Source: Parascedosporium putredinis
Taxonomy: Eukaryota; Ascomycota; Sordariomycetes; Microascales; Microascaceae
Length of the DNA stretch: 64,000 nt
Direction: 5' to 3'
NCBI GenBank assembly: GCA_949357655.1
Contig: CASHTG010000019.1
Coordinates: 1,426,001 to 1,490,000, forward strand
The position numbers were made by a program, and so were the translations under genes. Under the pieces are notes generated by a model. The model was not told where the DNA came from, searched no databases, and saw only the letters and a list, made by a program, of their open reading frames with translations. Positions 1 through 11,712 of the stretch are shown here, piece after piece. Every line of letters starts with the position of its first letter. Positions within the stretch are counted from its first letter, which is position 1.

Positions 1-516
1 GCGTTGATGGAAAAACTGTAGATGGCGATTTGGCCTCATAGATATCGCTCTTTGTTAGTCGGTTTCGCCAGGTTCGACCTCGGGGTAGGGGTGGTAGGGG
101 TGGTAGGCGGTTGGACTTGGGATAGCTGGCTTTAGACCTGTGGCCTTCCTATGCCCATGCGAGCTAACGAATAATTCGCTTGCTTTTGGCATTTATATAG
201 TTGTTGGGCTTCTGGCGCATCATGCTCGAGAGAGAGCTTAGTACACGCAATGAGTTTCATAGGGAATATATAGGAGTTTCTTGTGTGGATGGATGTTTGC
301 ACAGGAGGACCGCCGAGCCGTAGCACAAGGATTGGGCTATTGGTGATCTCTCGAGTTCTACATGCAGATTGCTAGCACAAAACGTAATATAAGACATTGT
401 GATGTTGTCTTTTGATTATCTATTCCGAAGTGTGAAAACGCCTCAACCATTGAAGGGATAATTTACATCATGACGCAGGACACCCCAAGACGCTCCTTAC
501 GCAGTCTTGAGGCCGC
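1..516. other. Gene-free left edge
   Basis: No supported gene was found on either strand. The short open frames here have no recognisable motif and no plausible splice structure. The stretch lies downstream of the leftward DUF1770 gene and probably holds its 3' untranslated region. Confidence 0.6.
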
Positions 517-1091
517 TTATCCTCGGCGCCGGGGGATCTTCCAGTTATTGACTCCGTACCACCAGCGTCTTACCCTCGCCCCGATGCTGTTTCCGTGCAC
601 CCGCGCGTTTCGATTCCACGCCTGCCATCCGCATAAAGTAACGTTCCAAATGAAGCCTTGTAGGAGGGGAACGCGATCTACAAATGGCCGGGTTAGCTAA
701 GAAGGCGGTCGACGAGAATACTGCTGGGCTTGCGCGGGTAATCAAAAAGAGTGCGGATAGTCAGCCCCTCTCGAGGCCGGCCGCTTGGGGGCGTGGCAAA
801 CCGTACCTGATCCTTTACGGTGATGAAGGCGACTTCCCACCACGTCTGCGCTTTAGATATGCTGCGGAGGTAGCTCTGCTCGAACCTCAGGTCGGGAATG
901 GGGGAACTGCTTGGGGGCTTCCGGACGACGTAGGGGCTGTCTTCGTCGTCGTCGTCAGAATCGATGACGAGGGAGACGGGTTCGCGCTTGGAGGCGGCGG
1001 TGGACGGGTTGATGTCGCGGCGGGGATCGGGGTTCCGGTTGATGTGGGCGACCTGGATGATCTCGGCGGCTTGGGTGGCGAAGTCGTCCAT
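517..1091 (-). CDS. DUF1770 family protein
   Basis: Two exons, 1091..807 and 696..517, joined in phase 0 across a 110-base intron (donor GTACGG after ...TVKDQ, acceptor CTTAG), give a 154-residue protein. Residues 66-95 carry the family signature PIPDLRFEQSYLRSI followed by TWWEVAFITVKDQ. Exon 2 supplies the conserved tail LQGFIWNVTLCGWQAWNRNA and HGNSIGARVRRWWYGVNNW, which is the strongest reason for the splice chosen. An acidic patch (DSDDDDEDSP) lies in the middle. The family is fungal and of unknown function. The C-terminal hydrophobic stretch suggests membrane association, which is inference. The gene is divergent from eRF1, so the two may share a promoter region. The frame is intact. 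Confidence 0.85.
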
Positions 1092-1872
1092 TTTCTGGCG
1101 GTGGTGTCGGCCCTGCCCGGTTGGATTGGGGTCTGCTTGTGGGGGTGGGGAACGAGTCTGCTCTGGGCAAAGCTGAAGGTGAGGAGGATGGATGTAGGTG
1201 CGTTCGAATTGATCTTGACGATGACGATGCGATGCTTCTGGGCTAGATTAACCGGGGAAAATCCACTGTGTGGTGGTAGTGGCCAATCATGGCGAGAAGA
1301 CTACGTCTGAGACACGCAGGTAGCAGTTGTACCTGACTCCCACCAGCGGCTTCCAAGTTCATTGAACCTCTATGGATGGAGTTCCTTAAGTCACGTGCAC
1401 CATAGGCCACTTTGGGGGTCGATGCCTAAGTTTGGCAACAGGGTTGGCGATGATCAATGAACTCCGGGGTGTTGTTTGGGCCGGCCCAGGCAGGCGCAAG
1501 TGGTTCAGCGCCCAGTCTTGTCCATCGCTGCCTGCCGCCGCTGGTCGCCACCACCGACACTGACCTCCTGTGTCATTCTGCTGTTGTTCTTGTTCCATTT
1601 TTTGGCTGGTGTTCCTTTTCCAAGGCGGCGGAAGGGAGACCCACGCTACTAGGAATTATTTTTCCAAGAAAACTCGCCCAATCCCTCTCACAGGCCGTCG
1701 CCTCCCAAAACCCTCTGCCCTTTTTCTTTTTTTCTTTTCCCGTTTCCGCCTTCCCCTAATTCCTCCTCCCTCCTCTCGTCAACCTCCCTCTTCCTAGACG
1801 CATAGGAAGCTCGGTTCGTCGGTCAAGAATAGCTCTACAAGAGCGAGCGAGAGTTGATTTTTCACCGTCACC
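1092..1872. promoter_or_regulatory. Divergent intergenic promoter region (DUF1770 / eRF1)
   Basis: This spacer separates two divergently transcribed genes and should hold both promoters and 5' leaders. A pyrimidine-rich tract at about 1680-1795 lies just upstream of the eRF1 start, a common feature of strongly expressed filamentous-fungal genes. I could not assign specific factor sites. Confidence 0.5.
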
Positions 1873-3787
1873 ATGAGCGACGCTCAGGCAAGCGACGCTG
1901 AAAAGAACGTAAGTGTGATGGCCTTTTTTGTTTGTTGTTTTTTTTTTTTTTCGCAAGTCTGCTGTGGACTGGATCGAAGGGAGTCCGCCCCTCTGCCGTT
2001 TTCTTCAGCCCAGGGCCGTGGCGGGCGAGGGGAAGCCCTCGCTGCCATTCCGCACAATTGTTGGATGGGTTTTTCTTCCATCCCTGACATCATAGGCGAT
2101 GAGTAGATGGGAATGGGGATGAAGAAGAGCTAGTGGTTAACAATTGTGTCTTTGCGCAGATCGAAATATGGAAGGTCAAGAAGTTGATTAAACGCCTTGA
2201 AGCGGCTCGTGGCAATGGCACATCCATGATTTCGCTCATTATCCGTACGTTGAAATTTCCATCCATCGTATTTTTCCTCATTTCCTCCCTTTTGTTTCCT
2301 ACTCCCTTTATACAGGGCTGTGCGTGCATTTTCCCGTTTGTCGGGGAGGGGCTGCTCTCTAAGACGGCGTACCCCGCCAAAACCCCGCGATGTGGGATGG
2401 CAGGGTTTATTCCAAGATCGCGTGTGCTAACACACTTGAACCATAGCCCCCAAGGATCAGGTCTCCCGGGCGGCCAAGATGTTGGCTGAAGAATATGTAC
2501 GTTCTGACCTTTTCCCCTGTCCCTTGATTTATTTTTCTAGATGAGAGGTGCTTGGAGGGGCTTGGGGGTTTTTAGCCCCCTTCCGGGAAGCCTCTCGCTC
2601 GCCTTTACCCGTTAAGCTGATTCTAATTTCCAACGTCGATGGTAAACAGGGTACTGCCTCGAACATCAAGTCGAGAGTCAACCGACAGTCGGTTCTCTCC
2701 GCCATTACTTCGACGCAGCAGCGCCTCAAGTTGTACAACAAGGTCCCCCAATGGCTTGGTCATTTACTGCGGTGAAATTCTCACCGCCGAAGGCAAGGAG
2801 CGCAAGGTCAACATTGACTTCGAACCCTTCAAGCCCATCAACACCTCGCTGTACCTGTGCGACAACAAGTTCCATACCGAGGCCCTGGCCGAGCTCCTCG
2901 AATCGGACCAGAAGTTCGGGTTCATCATCATGGACGGCAACGGCGCTCTCTTTGGTACGCTGAGCGGCAACACCCGCGAGGTTGTGCACAAGTTCTCGGT
3001 CGATCTTCCCAAGAAGCACGGTCGTGGTGGACAGTCTGCCCTTCGTTTCGCCCGTCTTCGTGAGGAGAAGCGTCACAACTACGTGCGCAAGGTGGCGGAA
3101 TTGGCGGTACAGAACTTCATCACGGCGGACAAGGTCAACGTTGCGGGCATTATCCTTGCTGGCTCGGCTGACTTCAAGAACGACTTGAACGCCTCGGACA
3201 TGTTTGATAACCGTCTCCAGTCCAAGGTCATCAAGGTGGTGGACGTGTCGTACGGTGGCGAGAACGGCTTCAACCAGGCCATTGAGCTTTCGTCGGAGAC
3301 TCTTGGTAACGTCAAGTTTATCCAGGAGAAGAAGCTCATTGGCAAGTACTTTGAAGAGATTTCGCAAGATACGGGCCGCATCTGCTTCGGTATCGACGAC
3401 ACGCTCAAGGCTCTTGAGCTCGGCGCGGTGGAGACGTTGATCGTGTTCGAGTCGCTCGAGCTCACCCGCTGGACGCTCAAGGACAGCAACGGCGGCGAGA
3501 TCATCCTGCACACCAACAAGGAACAGGAGCAGACGAACCGCGAGCGTTTCATGGACAAGGAGACGGGACAAGAGATGGAAATCGTGTCACAGGAGGCATT
3601 CCTGGAGTGGATTGCGGAGCATTACCGCGATTTCGGCACGACGCTCGAGTTCGTGTCGGACAGGTCGACGGAGGGTAACCAGTTCGTCAAGGGCTTTGGT
3701 GGTGTCGGGGGTATCTTGCGATACAAGGTCAACTTTGAACAATTGGCCGATCTCGACGATGATGATGACGACTATTACGATGATTGA
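1873..3787 (+). CDS. sup45: Eukaryotic peptide chain release factor 1 (eRF1)
   Basis: This is the cytosolic factor that reads all three stop codons and triggers peptidyl-tRNA hydrolysis with eRF3. Exons are 1873..1908, 2160..2244, 2447..2496 and 2650..3787, all with GT-AG junctions, giving about 436 residues, the normal family length. The stop-codon recognition motif NIKS is at 2662-2673, YLCDNKF (YxCxxxF) at 2852-2872, and the catalytic GGQ at 3026-3034 within KKHGRGGQSALRFARLR. The protein ends in an acidic tail (DLDDDDDDYYDD). The frame breaks once, at a run of five C at about 2744-2748. Before it the protein reads RLKLYNKVP; after it NGLVIYCGEI appears in another frame. Every eRF1 I know keeps KVPPNGLV there, so this is most likely a base-count error in the homopolymer. 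Three introns fall in the first quarter of the gene, which is typical of conserved fungal genes. Confidence 0.97.
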
Positions 3788-5126
3788 CCAGTGGATTCCC
3801 TCGTGAAGGACGAGGGATTGGCTCAAGCTCGAAGAATTGAAAGCGAGGCAGCGAGGCCCTATGAACATTCGACCCCGAAAACAACGACGACGACGGCGAC
3901 AAGCGATTCGGCCCAGGCCCAGGCGGTCGCGCACCGCCAAGCCGTAGGGTTCGGAGGGTTTGGCGACGCGCCGCCGTGGCGCAGCCACCAGGTGAACCGG
4001 CCCAGCCCGCTTCGCAGCGTGATGACGACGACTTGAGCCATGTTAAGGACAGGCCAGGGTGAGTTTCTTGCCATCTTCGTGTTTTTTCGCGTCACGCCCG
4101 AGGCTGACATTTTGGCGACCAGACAGCGCAGGAGCTGTGATGCACTAGGATGTGCTGTGCTAGTCTAGCGAGAGATTGATATTCTACAAAAAAAAACAGA
4201 TGTGTTGATGGCGGTGGTTGGAACAGGTGGGCTTTCTTTGGCCAGGCCAAATGCAAAATTTGTGTTCCTACTGCGATCAATAGAACATTATCGCTTCCGT
4301 TTATGGTCGTAGCTCTCTTTTTCCGTGCAGTGCGTGCTTGACAATTCCGCCTTAGAACTTGAACCTCTTGACTCATGACTCTGGATACCATTGCATCTAA
4401 TAATGCTCGAACGAGTTTGCTGGGTTTGGGCCATGTCAAGTGAAGTGGGACTAGAATTCAACATGCCACCCAGTCGAAGTTCTCCGAGGATCCACCAGCC
4501 CGGTTGTGCGTATGGAAGAGAGAGACTGCCTCTCAAAGAGCACTACCGAGGTTGGCGTGATGCATTTCCTGGACATGGAATGGGGATTTATACCGACTGG
4601 TGTCTAACTCTCTTGCCTCTTACTTTTTCGGCTTCTCAGACAGAGTTGATGTGGGGTTGACAAGGACCTATTGCCAAGGGCCGTGTTGCCAGTGCAGACA
4701 GAGACAGACCCCTGCTTCCGGCTTTCGGAGGGGAGCTCAAAACCTCTGCCAGTAGCGCCATAATTTTTGATGACGATCTTGAAGCTCCGATGTACCTGTC
4801 TTGAGCAATCCCATTGAATTCTTAGCAAGTATCCCCTCCCACAAGCCCACACCCAGCACCCCACACTCTTCTTATCAGATCAAAAGTTCTGCGCTATTCG
4901 CATATGGAACAGGGTTACCTCTAAAAATAAATAAAAAGAACCTGTTGCGCCCGGCCTCGCTGGACTACATACGAACCAGCTTTTCTGCCGGTACCTCGGT
5001 AGCTCCGAGCAAGGGGTATTGTTTTTCTCCATATTCCTTTCTTCTTCCATCTTCATTCCTCGTTTGAAGTCTGAACCATTCTATTTTCCTTTTCCTTTTT
5101 CAAGCGCAAGCTATTTCCCCGCAACC
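3788..5126. other. Intergenic spacer, eRF1 to HTD2-like
   Basis: No supported gene. The left part is the likely 3' untranslated region of eRF1. The right end, about 5030-5120, is pyrimidine-rich and is the probable leader of the next gene. Short open frames in between lack any recognisable domain. Confidence 0.6.
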
Positions 5127-6242
5127 ATGGCGGGCTCCATCCAGCAGTTTATCACGACGGCCAAGGCGCGTCCGCCCAAGCTGATCCGCGACTACCTGTC
5201 GCCGACAAACTCCCACCTCCTCAGCCTCCTGCTCGCCGACGTTCTGCCGCCGTCGTGCTACCCGTACCCGCTCTCGTCGGCGTCGCCCAACCCCACCAAT
5301 TCCACGGGGCCGTCGCCGCACCTCGCCGGCTCGTCGAGCCTCCCACCGCTGCCGCAGTCGCCGCCCTGGGGCAAGCCGTTGCCGCTGGGCCACCACCTGG
5401 TGTATTTCCCGCTACAGGCGCGGCCGACGGAGCTAGCATGGGACGGGGCGGACAACGACCACGCGCCGGGGAGCCGTACGTGAAGCGCATGTGGGCCGGG
5501 GGCAAGATGACGTTTCGGCAAGGGTGGGAGGACGTGCTGCGGGTGGACGGGCGGCCGGTGGTGGGGTTCGAGGAGATTGGGGACGCGCGCGTCGTGGAGA
5601 GGGGGGCAAGGGGAATGGCATGGTGGTGATGGATCTAAAGAGGGGGTATGGCGTGGAAGGGGAGGGGGCGTGGTGATTGAGGAGGTGAGAAGGTTGGTGT
5701 TTTTGCAGGGTGATGGTGCCAAGAAGGCGCCTGCGAGAGGTGAGTTTCTTGGTTGTCTCTTTCTTTGTTTCTTGTTGTTTGTGTCGAGCTCTCCGCTAAC
5801 GTCTCTCTCTCTCTCTCTTTTCTCGCGTCCGCAGCCAAGGAGAAGCCCGACTACTCGGTCTCTCTGACGCCGTCGTCCTCGCTCCTCTTTGGCTTCTCGG
5901 CGCTCACGTACAACGCGCACCGCATCCACATCGACCCAGAGTACGCCCGGTCCGAGGGCCACCGCGCCATGCTCTTCCACGGGCCGTTTAGCGTCGTCGT
6001 GCTGCTGACGGTGCTCAACTCCCAGCTGGCCCCCGGCGAGAGCGTCGACGCCTACGACTACCGCAACTTTAGGCCCCTCTACGTCGACGAGAAGCTGACC
6101 GTCTGCGTCAGGAGGATCGAGGGCGGGCCGGGCCGGGGTCCCCGGGGAGCTGGGACATTTGGATCGAGGGTGCGGATGGGGGATTTCGGTCCGGGGCACG
6201 GTCACGACGTCGTTCCGGGAGGCGGTGGAGGCGAAGCTGTAG
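5127..6242 (+). CDS. htd2: HTD2-like mitochondrial 3-hydroxyacyl-thioester dehydratase (MaoC/hot-dog), frame-broken
   Basis: This looks like the fungal relative of yeast Htd2, which dehydrates 3-hydroxyacyl thioesters in mitochondrial type II fatty acid synthesis, and of MaoC-like mesaconyl-CoA hydratases. Visible signatures are HHLVYFP, PYVKRMWAGGKM, and in exon 2 FGFSALTYNAHRIHID followed by FHGPF, the hot-dog active-site region. One intron, 5740..5834, joins ...KKAPAR to AKEKPDYSVSL. The start at 5127 sits in a good context (ACCATGG). The end is read as ...VTTSFREAVEAKL. The frame must be shifted about five times: near 5470, 5603, 5666, 6145 and 6180, mostly inside runs of three or more G. 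Corrected length would be about 340 residues. It is either a sound gene with homopolymer errors or a decayed copy. I favour the former, because sound genes nearby show the same kind of break. The N-terminus is not an obvious presequence. Confidence 0.8.
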
Positions 6243-7013
6243 AAGAGAGTTGGGCGTACTCTGTTTTGAGGTGCGTGAGAGAGAGAGAGAGAGGAAAGCT
6301 AAAATACGAGTAGGATATGTGAATTGATAAGATTGGTCTGACGCCTTTTGTCTGCTTCTTTTTTGAGGGCCGCTCGTGAGGCTCTTCGCCCCTAAGAAAT
6401 CTCTCTTAGTTTCCACTTTTCTCGCTCTAAGGCTCGAGAAGAGCACTGCTGTCACATGAGAAAAAGGTCGTGATCAAGGCTAGAGGCCCCAAACTCTCCG
6501 CATCGTCCTTTCGTCGACTGCCCATCTCCCCGGCCTTGGGGCATGTCCAAGGCCGGACTTGGACACAGGAGAATTGAGTTCTTAGTGCGTATCTCTTGGA
6601 TCTTAGTGTCGAGTTTTTGGATCATGAGCGTCTAAAGCCTGGGTAGATGTCTGGAAATCACCCCAAAGCCCCCACCACACTGAGAAAAGGAAAGCAGAAG
6701 TAGCAGATAAGTGAGGATAGTCACGATGTTAAAGAGGAGCCCACCCTATGAAGCGATGCTCTCTTTTGACCTGTTCCTTCTCTTCACATCAAAAGAAAGA
6801 ACCTCTACACTTTCTTCTCCCTCTTTCTATTGTTATTCTTCTTCTTCTACTCTCCCCAAACACAACCATAGTCTGCTTCATCTACACCTTCACTCTCATC
6901 CCTGGTCTTTCAAGATACAGCTGATGGCAGAAAGACTGAACAGAACACCCTTTCAACATCCTCCACACATCCTTCCTTTATATCCTCCTTTTTCCCAATT
7001 ATCCTTTCTCACC
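6243..7013. other. Intergenic spacer with pyrimidine-rich leader
   Basis: No supported gene. The stretch from about 6770 to 7010 is rich in C and T and precedes a good-context ATG at 7014, so it is probably the promoter and leader of the next gene. Confidence 0.5.
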
Positions 7014-8806
7014 ATGGTTCCACCCGCCTTACACCCACCAACCCCCGAGCCACACCCTCCTCCTCTTCCTCCTCGTCACCGCCCACCACCCTTGACGCTG
7101 GCTGACACCAATACACCCTTCACCAAACCTGTGGAACCACCCCTGATCTTGACCCTCGGGCTCGGTGGATCTTGCGCCGTTGACTTCAACCGGCTCAACT
7201 CCGCACCCGAGGGATACTGGCCCCTCCGCGCGGCCTTTGCCCTGCCCTGCGAGGATTTCTCCCAGATGAACATGAACGTCCCCCAGGCGTACAACACCGT
7301 CGAGACCGTCGCCTTTGCTTCGGTCTCACCCCTCGCCGCGCGGCCGCCTACTTTGAGAAATACTCGCCCGTGGATTTCGTGACGAAAACGCGCCGCCCGC
7401 CCGCCTCCATCGCCGAGTGCTTGATCATGTTCGCCAAGGTGCGCGATGAGATGCTTGCCGTGGCCGAGTTGCCGCTGCCTGCTACGCCGTGGCTCGAGCC
7501 TGATGTGCCTGGCGCGCAGGCGAGGAAGAAAAAGAAAGAGGAAGAGGTTAGCAATGCGATGGCAGCCAGACATCAAGGCAAAGACCAGGGGAGGGGGCTG
7601 GAGGCCACCAAGAACCAGGGCAACAAGGCCACGCAGAACGACAAAAACGGCCAGGACAAGAAAAACGTTTGGAACAACTGGAACAAGAAGAACAACACAA
7701 GCAACATGAACGGTAATGCTAGGAACAGCCAAACTGCTCAGAACCACGACCGCTCCAAGGCAAACGGCACCGCCGACGTCGCGAACCCCAACAACACCAA
7801 TGCCAAGAGCAAGACCGACGCCGAAGCTTACCCAAGTCCCGACCAAATCCTCTCCAGGCGCCTAGAGCTCCTCGGCATCGCCGGCCCCGCCCGCTACAGC
7901 ATTACCCTCAAGCTCGCCCGCAGCGCCGGCACCAAGACCCTGCGCGACGTCCTCATCTACTTCAGCGCCTTTCGGTGGGAGTACCTGACCAGCATCTCGC
8001 TGCGCGCCGGCCGCGTCATCGCGCACGCCCGCAACTACGGCGGCAAGGAGCTCATCCAGCACGTAGACAGCATCGGCAACGCCGCCGGTATCACCGGCAG
8101 CGATTGGCCGTGGATCGTCGGAGACTGGAAGCAGGAGATGGGGTCCAGGCTGAGAAATGTCGATAGACTCGTGGGTCCGACCTTGCCCAAGGAGCGCGCC
8201 TTTAGCCCGGCGCTCCTCGAGGTCATGAAGCGGACAAAGTATCGCTCCCCGCCGAGGGCGCCGCTCAAGAGGAAGAGACTACGGCTCCCGGCACCGGTAC
8301 TGCCACCGACCCACTTGACCAGCCAGGCCGCAACGCCAATCTCGCCAAGTTTGAGTCCAGCTACGTAGCTCGCATCTTTAGCCCGCGCCAGCCGCCTGCC
8401 AACCTGCCGCCTCCCCGCCACCACCTCTGGCCCTTCCGCCCCCGCCGGCCGTGGTACAGCGACCACTCCTCCCCACGGCGGCTCCTTTCCAGCCCGCAGC
8501 CTCAGCCGTCGCCCAGCCGGGAAGCAAGCGGTCGGAGCAGCGATCAAGGCGCGGCAAGCCGACCGGGCCCCGCGGCGCTCCTGCTCAGCGCTCTGGGGGT
8601 TTAGCGTCTCAAGCGTCCCGATCACCTCGGCCGTCGCGAGGACAGAATGGCGGGGGCGCGGACGCGGGAATTCACGAGGAAATGGACGCGGAAATGCACG
8701 AGGAAGTGGACGCGGAAACGCACGAGGGGGTGTGCGAGGAGGTGCACGTGGAGGTGAACGCGGAGGTGCGCGCGGGAAGACACAGCAGCAGCAACGACGA
8801 CGTTAG
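7014..8806 (+). CDS. Unrecognised protein with C-terminal RG-repeat tail, frame-broken
   Basis: I do not recognise the family. From the ATG at 7014 (ACCATGG) the protein begins with a Pro/His-rich stretch, then a folded-looking region (FNRLNSAPEGYWPLRAAFAL, PQAYNTVETVAFASV), then AAYFEKYSPVDFV in a second frame from about 7340. A Lys/Asn/Gln-rich linker follows at 7520-7830. A second ordered block runs from YPSPDQILSRRLELLG to WPWIVGDWKQEMGSRL at 7830-8150. After a further shift near 8260 the sequence reads NLAKFESSYVARIFSPRQ. It ends in an Arg-Gly repeat array and stops at 8806. At least four frame changes are needed. Corrected length would be about 600 residues. RG-repeat tails commonly bind RNA and are arginine-methylated, so an RNA-linked role is possible but inferred only. 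The exact exon structure is uncertain. Confidence 0.5.
8651..8776 (+). repeat. RG/RGG-box coding repeat
   Basis: In one frame these 126 bases encode alternating Arg-Gly pairs with small spacers, such as RGNGRGNARGSGRGNARG, turning into RGG units toward the end. The other open frame over the same bases is a repetitive acidic translation with no family match. The RG reading is preferred because it is a known low-complexity class and is followed by a Gln/Arg tail and a stop. Confidence 0.6.
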
Positions 8807-9729
8807 CGAGGGAAAACTAACACGGATGGAGGCCAAACGCCCAGAAACACCTGCCCTCCCTCCCCATGAACCCCCATTTTCTTTTTCTTTTCTTCTTTTT
8901 CTACTTCAGTCTGTCTTTTCCTTCTTTTCCACTCCTCTCAATGCTTTCACGGGGAAGCCCAGAACAGAGAGGCGAGCCACGCCCGCCTCGCCCACTTGTT
9001 TATAAACTGAGCCCATGTCGGGGCTATACCGGCACAGCTTATATCGGCGAGATCCATACGCCAAAGACGGGTTGCTGGGCCTGCCAGTAACCCCAATCAG
9101 TTGTACATACGATGAAGGAAGACGCCAGGTTTGAAATTCCCTCAGGGCGTCACGAAGTTATGAGTTTATGCAATGTCCTAGTTCGGTTCCGGTTTTTACC
9201 ATGTTATAGGACAAAGGTGTTTGATAGGTCTCGAGAGGACAAACACTTGATATTTGATTTCTGGGTTCTGCTTTTATCGAAACCACAAGCTATGACGCAA
9301 GGATGGACCAAGATACCCCCTCCCTTTCCCCTTAGCGCTAGTTTGAAAAAGAAAAACAAATGCATTCCTTTTCTGCTCGAGGTTCCCTTCATGTGTTGAA
9401 TGTCTCGCAGTTGCCACATGTGTGCTTTCGAGTTTGACATATGCATCGGAGCTGTTGCCGTTGTGTCCCCTACAATGTCAAGTTTACATTTTTCGATCCG
9501 AGATTTGGCAGCTACAGAAACCCTCCAGACCTAAAACGCCGAGATTGTTGATAGACGATAAAGAAAAAAAGGAGAAACGGAAAAAGAGAAAAGCTGGACT
9601 AGGAAAAACACGAGGGGGACTGCATCTTCATCGTAGCCAGCCGTGTCACCCCGTGAGTTTTCTTGTTGTCGCTGCAGTTGCTATTGCTCTTGGACAAAGA
9701 AACGACACCAGCGCCTCAATGACTTTTGC
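8807..9729. other. Convergent intergenic spacer
   Basis: No supported gene. The spacer lies between two converging genes and should hold both 3' untranslated regions. It contains a T/C-rich tract near 8877-8945 and purine-rich patches near 9560-9600. Confidence 0.55.
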
Positions 9730-11712
9730 TCACCCATCAAGAGGCAAACTCTCCAACCGATCAATCAAGACCTGCACATCCATGTGAAACGCAGGCGGCG
9801 CATTCTTTTCGCCTTCCGTCTTCCCCTGCAGCGTCTTCGCAATCGCAATCATGGGCTCGACGTAGCGTTGGCCCACGGCGGCTGCCATGCCCTCTGGAAC
9901 CAGGCCCCTGAAATCCTTGCCAGCGAGCAAAAAGTAGGCAAAGTTGGCGACCTGGAGGTGGAATGGGTGGTTCTCCGCCCAGAACTCTACAAGCTCGTCG
10001 GTCCCGGCGCTCGCGAGCTCCGAGACGTTGGGAAAGAGGTTGTACTGGAGGGACTCGATGCATTCGGAAGAGGAGAAGACGCCGTCCACCTTGGCCTTGG
10101 CGGCGTGGATGAGCTCTTCGCGGAGCCACGTAACTGCACAAGCCTGAAGTGACGAGAAGACACAGTTTTCGAGAAGGTCGTCGAGGATCTTGAGGCGGTC
10201 GTCCTCGTCGGGATCGGCATGGAGGATCTGACCAGCTAGAGTGGTCGCCGCATGCCGGATGGGAAGGGAGCGGTGGAAAACAGCGCAGAGGGTGAGGTAG
10301 TGGTGGAACGTCATAAATGGAGGCCGTTCGACCCTCGGAGAGACTATGCGTTCGTTCTCGTACAGCCACGAGCCGAGGACGACAAGAGACTCGACCACGC
10401 CAGGCGCCTCGATAATCTTGGCTTGGGCGTCTTCGTCACCGAGGTAGCGATGCACCATCTTGTGCAAATCCGGGAACACGTACATGTCGGGCTTGATGAA
10501 GGCGCTATCGAATACCTCGGAAGCGAATACCCAGTACGCCGTCAGACACCACATGCCGGTAGTAGGCAGCTTGATTAGATCGGGGTTCTCGGAGTCGGGC
10601 TCGACCGACAGGGGTCGGCTTGAATCTGCGCCGCACAAAGCTCGGCAATCTTGTCCGGTTTGTAGTTTGCGAGTCCGAGATCTCCGGCGAGGGCCTAGTG
10701 AGGAACGTGATAGGACATTAGTTAATGCTGTTCTGACACGTGGTAGAAAATGCTCTTGCTTTCCCCTTCATTCCTTTTCCTTTTTTTCTTTTTCTTTTTA
10801 CGTATTTTGTACGAGAGATGGGGTGAGGGGACATTCTTACCGCCAACTGCCCAAGCAGGGCATCCCTAGCTAGCAGGTCGGGGTCATCGCGAAAGGACTG
10901 CATAAGGGTCTTGCGTCCAGGCACGATCTTGGTCGGATTATAGAACTCGACAAGACGAGAGGCCCACCCAATCTCGTTTGCGTTGACAAAGGTTTCAAAG
11001 ACACAAACGATAAAAGTCTGCAAAAGACGAGCCATGAGATCCTCCTCGACGGGGTCTTCGGCCTCAGCCTCGGGATCTGGGGCATTCGTAGACGGGTCGG
11101 TAACCTCAAAGGGGTTGTAAGTGTGGTGCTAGACTTGCGCGAGGGCAAGGGCGGTCGAGAGGATCCGGATACGGAGCGTACGAAGCTGACGAGGGCGGCG
11201 GTCCGCTCGCGCGTGGGGACGTAGCATCGGTTCACGGTCTGGAGCGTGGTATGGAGAAAACGGGACGGATAGCGGACCTTGAGGCGTTTGTGGAGAATGC
11301 CGAGCATGCCCAGCAAGGTGATGAACTTGGACGAGGAGCTCGGGATATCGGGCGAGGCTTCGTCTTGGCCGTTACGGATGCCCTCTTCATTGTCCTCATT
11401 GTCCTCCTCGTCCTGGATGGTCATCTTTTCGAGCACCTCGAGCACCTTGAGGATGACTTCGCGGGGGTTTCCGAGGCGGGCGACAGTCTCGAGACAATCT
11501 GCGCTGCCCGGGACGTCTATGAGCATGTCGACGAGGTCCCACCCAATCGACTTGGTGAGTTCGGCATCCTGCAGGATGTCGAAGAGCGCAGGCAAGAGCT
11601 CGGGGGACTTGTGCTGGTCGAGAAGAGCGAGGTAGGTAAAGGTGTCGGTCGCGGGCGGGCGGGCTTCTTGAAGACGGCGGGCAACCTCATCGGCAGATAG
11701 TGCTTCCCCCAT
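9730..11712 (-). CDS. Ybp/Alf4/glomulin family protein (DUF1760)
   Basis: Exon 1 is 11712..10841 and exon 2 is 10694..9730 (donor GTAAGA, acceptor CTAG), giving about 610 residues. The N-terminus, PPATDTFTYLALLDQHKSPELLPALFDILQDAELT then IGWDLVDMLIDVPGS and ARLGNPREVILKVLE, matches fungal members of the Ybp1/Ybp2-Alf4-glomulin family. In yeast, Ybp1 binds the oxidative-stress factor Yap1 and Ybp2 works at kinetochores, so either role is possible here. The helical middle contains KFITLLGMLGILHKRL. Two frame shifts are needed: near 11125-11135, after PLPSRKSS, and near 10610, at a run of C after ...AAQIQADP. Downstream of the second shift the frame runs cleanly from LSVEPDSENPDLIKLP to the stop. 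The start was chosen because it opens the conserved block and has no competitor nearby. Confidence 0.85.

Noticed and set aside
2740..2775. Programmed ribosomal frameshift in eRF1
   Set aside because: No stop codon at the slip site, no evident stimulatory structure, and similar breaks in many unrelated genes in this window. Homopolymer error is simpler.
2726..3571. Long leftward open frame opposite eRF1
   Set aside because: It is a shadow of the strongly biased eRF1 coding strand. The rightward strand carries NIKS, GGQ and the full family sequence.
8451..9005. Rightward frame giving an acidic repeat (HEEMDAEMHEEVDAETHE)
   Set aside because: It overlaps the RG-repeat reading in another frame. 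The RG reading is a known protein class, so the acidic repeat is considered its shadow in the repeat part. The first part of this frame may belong to the same gene through a frame error.
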